Source: Plazaster borealis
Taxonomy: Eukaryota > Echinodermata > Asteroidea > Forcipulatida > Labidiasteridae
Assembly: GCA_021014325.1 (NCBI GenBank)
Contig: CM037461.1
Location: 22,863,376-22,927,375 of the forward strand
Reading direction: 5' to 3'
DNA length: 64,000 nucleotides
A program made the position numbers and the translations under genes. Positions 55,062 through 64,000 of this stretch are shown here, in pieces. Numbering within the stretch: position 1 is the first letter of the stretch; each line of letters opens with the position of its first letter. The notes below the pieces were generated by a model. That model searched no databases. It worked only from the letters and a program-made list of their open reading frames with translations, and had not been told where the DNA came from.

Positions 55062-55480
55062 AAAGAGACACGTTGCCTTCGGATTGGGCACTTTGGGCTG
55101 TAAAAAGCATTGTTATGAAATGAATATGGTTGGAAAGATGTTCTATAAAAGTAGTATGGAAGCCTCATAAAGTGAAAATCACTGTAGCTCGCAAGCCTAA
55201 TGAAACATGTAAGCAAGAGTGCTTGCTATGTGAGCGAGAAACATTGGGGTTAACCCCTACCCTGTTCTGGGTTCTTTTACCTGCACTACCAATCCTAGTA
55301 CACAGGACCTACAACTTAATGTCCCATTCGAAGGACAAGCAATTATTATAGTAAAGTATCTTGCTCAAGGACACAAGTGCCATAACTGGGACTCGAACCC
55401 ACACTCTGCTGATCAGAAACACCAGAGCTTGAGTCTGGTGCTCTTAACCGCTCGGCCACGACACGCCACGCCATTTGCTT
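55062..55480 (-). mobile_element. MITE arm followed by tRNA-Leu-like SINE
   Basis: 55062-55150 is one arm of the ttaaagagacacgttgcctt family. 55300-55470 is a SINE in reverse: B-box-like ggttcgagtcccag, anticodon-like agactcaagctctggtg and A-box-like tggccgagcggttaagagc. The acceptor arms do not pair correctly, so it is not a tRNA gene. Confidence 0.75.
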
Positions 55481-55816
55481 CTTATCAAACTGACTCAGTC
55501 TAATGCAAAGAAAGAGATACATCTGATTGTGTAATTTTTTTTCTTTTACTGTTATTCATCCTTTTTGTTATTGTTCTGAGTACTTGGTTCCAGTGTTTTA
55601 AAACGTATGTGCAATATTTTTTCCCTGTAACCTTTTATTCTTGTATGTTAAGTGCATTTTTGTAGTTTTTATGTAAGCTGGGATCCGTGGGAGATCAGTG
55701 AGTTTTTTTCTCACTGAATGGATTACCCAGGATAAACAATAAATAAATAAATAAATAAAGGAAGCCCTGGCTCAATATATTATTTTTCCCAGGGGAACTC
55801 TTTAAAATAATAGTTT

Positions 55817-56206
55817 TTAAAGGCATCGTACACGTTTGGTAATTACTCAAAATATATATTAGCATAAAAACTGACTTGGTAACGACCAACAGAGAGCTGT
55901 TGATAGTATAAAACATTGTGAGAAACGACTCCCTCTGAAGTAGCGTAGTTTTTGAGAAAGAGGTAATTTCTCACTAAAATAATAAAAACTATTTGCAAGA
56001 AGTTTTTATTCCTATCTGAAAGCACACAAATTTGTACAACAAAGGTGTTTTTTCTGTCATCATTTTCTTGCAACTTCGATGACCAATTGAGAATAATAAA
56101 AACTATTTGCAAGAAGTTTTTATTCCTATCTGAAAGCACACAAATTTGTACAACAAAGGTGTTTTTTCTGTCATCATTTTAACATCATTTTAACGATGCC
56201 TTTAAT
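55817..56206. mobile_element. TTAAAGG-type MITE with internal duplication
   Basis: Left tttaaaggcatcgtacacgt, right ttaacgatgcctttaa. Within it aataaaaactatttgcaaga to caacaaaggtgttttttctg is present twice (about 55980-56060 and 56095-56175). Confidence 0.85.
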
Positions 56207-57430
56207 GAACAAAATATTTTCCAGGGACGAGATTGTATGAAACTGAATCCTGACCATCGGATCAGTTCCCTCTTGGTGTAAAGATGAAGCCAACTGAATT
56301 TACAGGGAGTTACATTTTTACAAGTTTACAGACTCTCTACATGTAGGCCTACATCATTGCAAATCTAAAGGTTTGGTCCTAACACATAGGCCCAGTCTTC
56401 CATCACTGTATTGGCAATCTCACCTATAAATTCAAAAAAATCTGAAGGCGCAGAAAGCTCAATGGAAAAAAAAATGACATTAGGATGACAAGCCTGAATT
56501 CAAAAGAAAAAATGGCCTACATGTACATGCAGGACACTTTTTGAAGGCTTGGGGCACTTTTTAAAACAGTTTGTAACTTAGTTGGTTGAGCGCCAGCACG
56601 TTAATCAGGAGGTCGCAGGTTCAAATCCTGTGTTACTGTTAGTCAATTTTTCTTTGTTCACCTAAAAATTAAATTCAATTTACCAGGTCAGTTTTCCTTT
56701 TGGTTTAAAACAATGCACTGTATAAATGTAGTAATTTGAACGAGGCCTCGGGGTACATTTAGTAAAATTTATCTTGACTTTACTACCAAACTAACCAGGG
56801 CTCAAGAGCCGCCAAAGCAGAAAATATTGCTTAAATACTTGTCTGCTAAGCAAACATTTTTATAAGCAAACTACCAGTCACATATGGTGCATCATACCTA
56901 TGAGACATGAGATACATGAATTTTGGCTGGTAACCTCATTCTGGTGTTCATAAACTTGTTGTGCTTAGCTACAAGCAGCTCTATGAATTCGGCCCTGGCT
57001 TAACACATACATGTAGGCATAGTAGCGCTTTGGGACGCCCTTCGGGCGTGAAAAGCGCTATATAAAAACTAACTATTATTATTATTATTATTATAGTATA
57101 TACTGTACATTGTAACACATTTTTGTACATTAAATGTACACAAATACACCAGCAGGGAAGGATTTAGTCCAGCAATTTTGCAAAGCAAACTATTTAGACT
57201 AAGCATGTTTTGTGCACACTGAATGCTAACATTGAGTAACAAATTATGATTTTTTGAGTAGCAACTGATACATTTTGTGTAGCAATTCGCTCTGCTATAC
57301 AAGGGAAATTGTTCACTGCACCAGCATACATAATATTCATGCTCTACACTTGATCATAACGTGCAGTCCCCTATCATAATGTACCAACGTCTCACATGTA
57401 ATTCCAGCAAAATTTACACAGTAGCCACTT
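56207..57430. other. Upstream region with SINE and repeat fragments
   Basis: 56572-56640 is tRNA-like (cttagttggttgagcgccag, gcaggttcaaatcctgtgtt). 56800-57000 belongs to the gctaagca / ctatgaattcggccc family. 57020-57095 is a SINE/LINE tail (gcgctttgggacgcccttcg, ggcgtgaaaagcgctatata) ending in (att)n. No exon is supportable. Confidence 0.55.
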
Positions 57431-57640
57431 GAAATTCATGGCAGTCTTTCCGCCGTGTTTTCCTTTCGAATCTCTACTGACACTAAGACCCCCTCGTCCT
57501 TCTCCCGGATCCAGTTCTATATCAATGAATATTCATGAACGGGAACCTCGGGGCAGTCTTTTCCTGAGATCCCTCTCTCCGTAGAGATACAGGAGCGATT
57601 GGATGATGCTTCAGGCCAGAGGAAATTTTAGTTTAGTTTC
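57430..57640 (-). promoter_or_regulatory. GC-richer patch, possible 5' exon or promoter
   Basis: A compositional island in AT-rich surroundings, with ccccctcgtccttctcccgg and ctccgtagagatacaggagc and few repeats. It lies 2.5 kb upstream of the start codon. No TATA box or initiator could be assigned, so the role is inference. Confidence 0.2.
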
Positions 57641-58390
57641 TCATCAATACATTTACTCGTATTCGTATTAGTTCAATGAACTGAAAGTGAGGCAAAATGT
57701 TTTTACATAGGAGTAGGCTGATTCAGGCATGGAATTAAATGGTGGCCACTGAGGTGTTGGCATCCGTTGCCCTTATCTTGGCCTAGGTGCCCCTTCAAAA
57801 GTGTCCCATAGACTTTTTAAGATTTTCCTGTTGAAGTGCCATTTGCAAAATGAAAATGGTCTTGCCCCAAGGTTGAAATTCCAGGCCTGCTAATTAGTAA
57901 TCATTGCTTTGTTCAATCTTGATGTTATATTTTCATTACACACACACATCCAACAGTCAATAACACAATAGGCCTATACTTGGGTTTTCAGTTCCTATGG
58001 GATTGTGTGGGTTTTCTGATATTTAATTTTGTACTCCAATGTCTAAAACTGAACATTTTATGCATACACGTTCATGCACATTATGTCTCTAAAGAAAAGA
58101 CAAACAATATAAGAGCACATTCTGTACACAACAGTATTATATATATATATCATTATATTGTGTGTGTTGTGTGTTTTTTCCAAAAAAAAAAAAAAAAAAA
58201 ACACACATTACACTGCCGTTCACACACATGTACATGTCTCCCTAGTGAAGAAAGATTTTTTTAAAAACGAATACATTCTTACAACAGTGTATACGTAAAT
58301 GTACCATACATGTTTATCGTACAACATACGTTGTACACGTGTACCATTATGTATCATGTTTGTAAACAAGTACTTTAATTAGCATGGCCT
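57641..58390. other. Upstream region, no gene seen
   Basis: 57735-57890 has gccactgaggtgttggcatc and aagtgccatttgca, loosely related to the 88-bp array at 36925. 58180-58200 is an A-run. Nothing else is supportable. Confidence 0.4.
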
Positions 58391-58757
58391 CCTTAAAGGT
58401 ATCGTAGAAACTGGTAATGACTCAAACAAAAGAAACAAAAAAAAACGTAAAAGCACAGCTACTGAGCTGATACATAGTATAAAACAAAAACATTGTAGGA
58501 CTCCCTCTGAAGTTGAGAGTTTTTGAGAGAGTAAAACTAAAATAAAAAAAACAAAGACTTTCTTCTTGCAAGCCTTTACCTTATTCCTACCTGAAAGCAA
58601 ACAAATTTGTAGTTTTTTTTTTTTTTTTTTCCATTTTCTGCGATGACCAATGACAAGCAAATGCCCAAATGGCTTGTTATTTTTTATTTTTGTTTTTACA
58701 CCACCAAGTGAGAACACTGGTCTTTGGCAATTACCAAACGTGTTCAGTGCCTTTTAG
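58391..58757. mobile_element. TTAAAGG-type MITE
   Basis: Left ccttaaaggtatcgtagaaa, right accaaacgtgttcagtgcct. The interior includes gactccctctgaagttgaga and a 20-base T-run. Confidence 0.75.
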
Positions 58758-59064
58758 TTACACAGCATCAATGCTTGGCAATCTACAGTTTGTATAATTT
58801 GCAATCTATAATTTGGCAAGAAAAGCTATAGGCCTAGGCGAAATATATCATGCACATTGAATGCCAGATTGAACAGAGCATGTGTACATTATGTACACAA
58901 GAAACAACTATTTTAATTTGCATGGCCTCCTTAAGCTTACACAACACCAATGGGTAGGAATTTGTTTGCTATCAATAATCTGACAAGAAGAACTATCAAT
59001 TTAAGAAGCAAAATTGAGGATTTTCTCATACTGTATAAAATACATTGTACAGTATGTAAACTCT

Positions 59065-59448
59065 TAAAGAGAAAGGGAAATTGCCAATTCAATTTAGTGG
59101 TACTCATTCTGTGAAAAAAAAAAAATTGTTTTTTTTTTTTTTTTTTGGGATGTTTTCAACAAAGACTCAAAAAAATTTCAAAAATGATTTCATTTAATTA
59201 TTCAATTATCTTTACATTCCAAAGGAGGAATTTTAAAAAAAAAAAAATGTAAAGTTTGAATGATGTCTTCAGATGTTTTGGAGGTTGACAAGTTTTGCAC
59301 TGGAAGGGAATCGAATTGGCATTTTACACCATTTTAACGTGAGGTTAGAGACTTGTTATTTCTTCTCCACTCACATGAGGACTCTATCCATTGGAAAATG
59401 AGTAAATCACAAAATTTAACTGATCATTTCCCTTCCTCTTTAATAAAA
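59065..59448. mobile_element. Fold-back element, relative of 17945-18565
   Basis: Right arm atttcccttcctctttaa, tcacatgaggactctatcca and aacgtgaggttagagacttg as in the last intron. The left arm is shortened (cttaaagagaaagggaaatt). Confidence 0.75.
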
Positions 59449-60126
59449 GCAATCTATTAAACTGAATATATTTAAGCATAATGTACAAGAAACGGGCGTT
59501 TTAATTAGCATGGCCTCGGTGGGTAAACACTAAGGGATGCTTAGCGATCCATTGGCAATCAGGGGTTTTGGGTGAGGTACATGCAGTAAGTTCATTAGGG
59601 AAATGAGTTTGGTCTGTGATTAGTGCTGATGATTAAATTGAAGTGTCTACTTCGGCAGGCTGGTATTTCAGCCAACGACGCCACCACAACTGCCAAAAAG
59701 AGACACGGGGGAAAATATTGGAAAATTCACAATGAATAAAAATCAAATGCGTAGGATCAAGTGCAGTGTTTCGAAGATGAGTTTTTAGTTTGATAAACAG
59801 ATTACTAATTTTATTGTTCTTCGTTTTGAAACAGCAGCATCTGTCAAAAAAAATTCCAACCAAAAAATCTGAAAAAAAATTCTTTCGGCGAAAATTGGGC
59901 GTTGCAAATTTAATTTCAGGTTACCAATTTCAAAGTATTGCAATGCCAATTTTCTGAATCAATCATTTATTCTCTAGCACCAAATGATTATAATCATTAC
60001 TAGACACACCTGCCAAATGTTAAATCACCTGCCAAACGTTAAAGCTACCTGTCCATGGTACAATTAAAAGAAAGGTACATCATTATTTGATTTGTATTTG
60101 TAATGAATTAATCATCAACCTTCATT
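59449..60126. other. Upstream region, no gene seen
   Basis: No exon, RNA or clear repeat. agcatggcctc is shared with 58380 and 58920, pointing to a short dispersed repeat. Confidence 0.35.
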
Positions 60127-60243
60127 TAAAGGCAGTGTATACTTTTGGTAAATGTCATAGACCAGTATCCTCAGTCTAAAATTCATAAAAATAAAAAAAA
60201 AGACATTACAAACAAAACACATTTTAAAATGATTAAGAATTGT

Positions 60244-60351
60244 TATTGAGCATTTTTGTTTAAAAAGGGATGGCGTTGTTTTGATATCTTTCAGTTCGGC
60301 AAAGAGGGATGGCGAGTTGGTTGGAGTTCCGGATGTACCAGAGGAAGCCAT
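60244..60351 (-). other. Possible upstream first exon (weak)
   Basis: The minus strand has ATG in good context (agaATGg) opening MASSGTSGTPTNSPSLFAEL then KD. Coding-like composition, but no homology. A weak donor (tctg/gtacat) after four codons would join exon 1 in frame; no better donor is seen. It may be non-coding. Confidence 0.2.
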
Positions 60352-60904
60352 TCTCTGTACTCTTGAGTCTAGAATTGTATTTTTATTTTATTTTATTCCA
60401 ATGGCCTTTTGGTTATTTCGGAAAATTTTCATTTCCTCCTCAGTCTAGCCTTCTTCACATCTATTTTAGGTTTTATTGTTTCTCTTTTGTGCATAATTTT
60501 ATTGAACTTTATTTATTTATTTAACAATAATAATAATGGCCCTTTTGCATGTTGTGTGATAACTCAAAACATAATTTGTATTAATTCTGCAAAGTTACAA
60601 TGTACAGTATTGTACCTTGAACACGTGCTGTTGTGAATTACAAAAGAACAGAACAAAAATCTACATGGGATGCACACCATTGACATTTCACAAGGGACCT
60701 TTTCACCATTGTGTCACTAAATTAATTTTACAATTTACAATGCAGTCAACAAGGATGCAATATCCGGTGCACAGTCCCACGAGTTTACTGAGGGACGTGT
60801 TCATGTAATCTACTTATGTCACAAACCCACTCAATATTTAAGCCTAGCAGTTCCCTATGTTAATGTCACGACGTGCCATTTCAAGATGTTAAAATACTAC
60901 TTGG

Positions 60905-61395
60905 GGGGTCATACATGTAGTGGTGTATTTGTACGGTTATGTGGTGTATTTGTAAGGTCATGTGGTGTATTTGTAAGGTCATAGTGGTGTATCTGTAAGG
61001 TTATGTGGTGTATTTGTATGGTCATAGTGGTGTATCTGTAAGGTCATGTGGTGTATTTTAAAGGTCATGTAGTGTATTTTAAAGGTCATGTAGTGTATTT
61101 GTAAGGTCATGTGGTGTCTTTTTATGTAAGGTCATAGTAGTGTATTTGTACGGTCATGTGGTGTCTTTTTATGTAAGGTCATAGTGGTGTATTTGTAATT
61201 AAAGGTCATGTAGTGTATTTGTAAGGTCATGTAGTGTACTTGTAAGGTCATGTGGTGTATTTTTAAGGTCAAAGTGGTGTATTTGTAAGGTCGTGATGGT
61301 GTCTTTGTAACGCCATGTGGTGTATTTTTAAGGTCAAAGTGGTGTATTTGTAAGGTCATGATGGTGTCTTTGTAACGTCATGTGGTGTATTTGTA
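60905..61395 (+). repeat. About 21-bp tandem array, ggtcatgtggtgtatttgta
   Basis: About two dozen imperfect units, with gtagtg, gtggtg and ggtcatagtgg variants. No gene; open frames on the minus strand follow the period. Confidence 0.93.
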
Positions 61396-62477
61396 TCAGT
61401 GCTCGAATTTGGTGGGAAAATCCACAAGACCACAGGGCTTGTTCCTCAAAATGTTTACTGGACCAGAATTGATTTTACAAAACCAGAATCAAAATGACAT
61501 AAAAAACATCCTAGGACAAAGCTTAACATACATTTAACTGTTTTTATTTGAACAAGTACTAAGACATGTAAGAGAAGATTTATCTCGTAGTATTTATACT
61601 TCATTACTTAATACAACTGAAAGGTATGCTATCAGACTCAAAGTCAACATTTGAACTCGATACAGAGTAAGGTATTCTTATTCAACTGAAAAAAACACAA
61701 CCAAGACCGCCGTACTTGTCCAGTCATTAGTTTAATGGCCCGACACTGAAACTACATGTACTGGCCTGGGGCCTGTGGTCCAGTGTACAATTCGAGCCCT
61801 TCCCCCCCCCCCTCCCCCACCCCCGCAGCTGATGAATTACCCCCAGCAACCACCAACCACAGCGAGTTCCAGTAGCCATATGTAAATGAATGTAATTAAA
61901 TTACCGGTACATAGAGTAAATCAATAGAGATGTGACCTGTGACATCACATGTTTACAAAAGAGCCACAGAGCCTGGACTTCCTGCAGGCACGATTTGTAC
62001 ACAGACTAATGGAATAAAACATAAAATCTTATATTTTATGGAGATTGCACTGTCTAATTCCTATCAACTTTTGATATGATGAAAGGGGACACATCTCAAA
62101 ACTTTTACAGCTTTTACTTCAATAATTCTTGGATTTATGTGGAAATTATGACACAAAATGTCAACTTTCCCATAGGACCCGTGTAGTATCTTGCCTGCCA
62201 GAATACCCAAAGAATGCGTAAGGTCACACTTATTGTACATGTAAACAAAGTTCACATGGTCTATAGGCCTACTGACTGAACAGCATGGAGGTGGAAGGGA
62301 CTGGATGAGTCCAAATTAAAAATGCCTTTTTCACTTGTCAATACGGGACGTAGCAAGCTTCTGTTTGGAGATTCAGGCATGTCAGGCAGAAAACCAAACA
62401 CCTCACACACGATGTACATACATGTAATACATGATTTCGCTGATGCTGCAACGCAAGGATGTTTTTTCGTCGATTCA
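61396..62477. other. Upstream region, no gene seen
   Basis: 61801-61827 is a C-rich tract. No exon, RNA or repeat pair found. Confidence 0.4.
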
Positions 62478-62880
62478 TTAAAGGGTCTGTATACGTTTGG
62501 TAATGACTCTGAAAGATTAATGGCAATACAAACTTACTTGGTAAGAAATACAGCAGCATTGGATAGTATAATGCATTTTAAGAAACTTTTCACTTCAAAG
62601 TACTGCGGTTATAGAAAAAGATAACACTTTTTATCCCCCAAAATTGGAATCTGAGAAGCGCTACTGACGGTAACATTTCTCAGATTGTGTACATTCCAAT
62701 TGCAGATTATTCTTCCTGCGTGGACATAATCGCTCCAGATTTTCGGCAATATCTCAAAAATACTGCCACCTTTTGAAATGAAATTTTCACAGGTTAGTTT
62801 TATGGTATCTACATGTACAACTATATAGGATTGAAACAAACAGTGGGTTCCAATTACCAAACGTTTACAATCCCTTTGTA
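62478..62880. mobile_element. MITE, aaagggtctgtatacgtttg ends, inverse of 44318
   Basis: Left ttaaagggtctgtatacgtt, right caaacgtttacaatcccttt. Its interior is the reverse complement of 44318-44712, with a central hairpin (ctgagaagcgctactg / taacatttctcag). Confidence 0.87.
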
Positions 62881-63349
62881 TGAATTTCATCAAAATGATT
62901 TTTGCATATTATTTTGAAGCTCATTGTAAATTGAGCTGATTGAAGATACATGTGGCGTTGAAACTTCATGAAATTTCAGGCCTCGATAAGCATTGATTAA
63001 GTTTACGTATGTACATTGTACAAAAAACTGAAAACTAAAAAAAGGGTGGTTTTGCACAAGGTGTGTCAGTTCATGGCATTGACATTTTGCATCATGTGTG
63101 CAAATGTAGGGCATGTACATACATGTACATGTATCTTCCCCAAAGTATACTTTTGGCATAAACATGGATAGTAAATGGAAACATCTGCATGTTTTTAAAG
63201 TCTTTTTGCCTGATTTGTAGCCATTTTAGATTACAATGTAAGGCTTTTCTCTAAAAAAGTTATCATATTTTAACAAAATATTTATCCTAAAACCCTGTGC
63301 TTTACTTGAATACAAAATATATAAAAATTAAAAAATATGTAGGATGGTG

Positions 63350-63965
63350 CAATATTTTGTCTCCCTGGTGGAATTCCTCCTCCGAAACGAGTTGATTAAC
63401 TTTGGTAGCCAGGAGATGTACATGTAGTACCATAGTACTAACCAGTGAAAATTTTGTTTCAAAAGGTGGTAGTGTTTTTGAGATATTGCCGAAAATCTGG
63501 AGTGGTTTGTCCACGCAGGAAGAATAATCTGCAATATTTTGTCTCCCTGGTGGAATTCCTCCTCCAAAACGAGTTGATTAACTTTGGTAGCCAGGAGATG
63601 TACATGTAGTACCATAGTACTAACCAGTGAAAATTTTGTTTCAAAAGGTGGTAGTGTTTTTGAGATATTGCCGAAAATCTGGAGCGGTTTGTCCACGCAG
63701 GAAGAATAATCTGCAATATTTTGTCTCCCTGGTGGAATTCCTCCTCCGAAACGAGTTGATTAACTTTGGTAGCCAGGAGATGTACATGTAGTACCATAGT
63801 ACTAACCAGTGAAAATTTTGTTTCAAAAGGTGGTAGTGTTTTTGAGATATTGCCGAAAATCTGGAGCGGTTTGTCCACGCAGGAAGAATAATCTGCAATA
63901 TTTTGTCTCCCTGGTGAAATTCCTCCTCCGAAACGAGTTGATTAACTTTGGTATCAAGTGCAACA
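63350..63965 (+). repeat. 182-bp tandem array built from a MITE interior
   Basis: ctccctggtggaattcctcc at 63361, 63543 and 63725, and a variant at 63907: exactly 182 bp. Each unit includes caaaaggtggtagtgttttt and gtccacgcaggaagaataat, the interior of the 44318 and 62478 MITEs, joined to sequence absent from them. The array breaks off near 63955. Confidence 0.94.
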
Positions 63966-64000
63966 TCCAGCACCCAGCTAACAGACTACGTTTCATGTTC

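Overview
This window reads as intron-rich, AT-rich metazoan nuclear DNA. I infer an echinoderm, most likely a sea star, from three things: a full-length animal multi-domain gene with canonical GT-AG introns, TTAGGG-type telomeric repeat, and a heavy load of short fold-back (MITE-like) elements and tRNA-derived SINEs. No database search was possible, so the species assignment is an inference. I see no bacterial features, CRISPR array or rRNA.

Layout. Positions 1-9836 are one uninterrupted satellite array (about 54-bp unit, roughly 180 copies) with higher-order repetition. At about 9836 the array polarity flips to a short stretch of related reverse-oriented monomers (to about 10130). Positions 10131-17700 are intergenic: microsatellites, a 22-bp tandem array, several fold-back elements and one SINE, with no supportable gene. 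Positions 17737-54943 hold one large gene on the minus strand. Its 23 coding exons splice to an unbroken frame of 5520 nt (1839 aa plus stop). It is a dynamin-binding protein (DNMBP/Tuba) orthologue: five N-terminal SH3 domains, a long proline-rich linker with NPF and clathrin-box-like motifs, a coiled coil, a DH (Cdc42-type RhoGEF) domain, a BAR domain and two C-terminal SH3 domains. Human Tuba has four N-terminal SH3 domains, so the fifth is a notable difference. Positions 54944-64000 lie upstream of the start codon (5' UTR intron or promoter side) and are mostly MITEs, SINE fragments and tandem repeats.

The introns are packed with nested mobile elements. Many have TTAAAGG...CCTTTAA termini, and one copy sits in another repeat with an exact TTAA duplication. 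Three LINE ORF2 3' fragments, two tandem arrays carrying pol III B-box-like sequence, and an interstitial telomeric array abutting a splice donor are also present. Two places carry duplicated pieces of a real exon end with its splice donor, which could act as decoy splice sites.

Functionally there is one gene. The protein is expected to sit at cortical and endocytic membranes, linking membrane curvature (BAR), Cdc42 activation (DH), dynamin (N-terminal SH3s) and actin regulators such as N-WASP (C-terminal SH3). No new gene system was found. The most unusual material is the satellite, the recycling of transposons into tandem arrays, and the SH3-rich gene structure.
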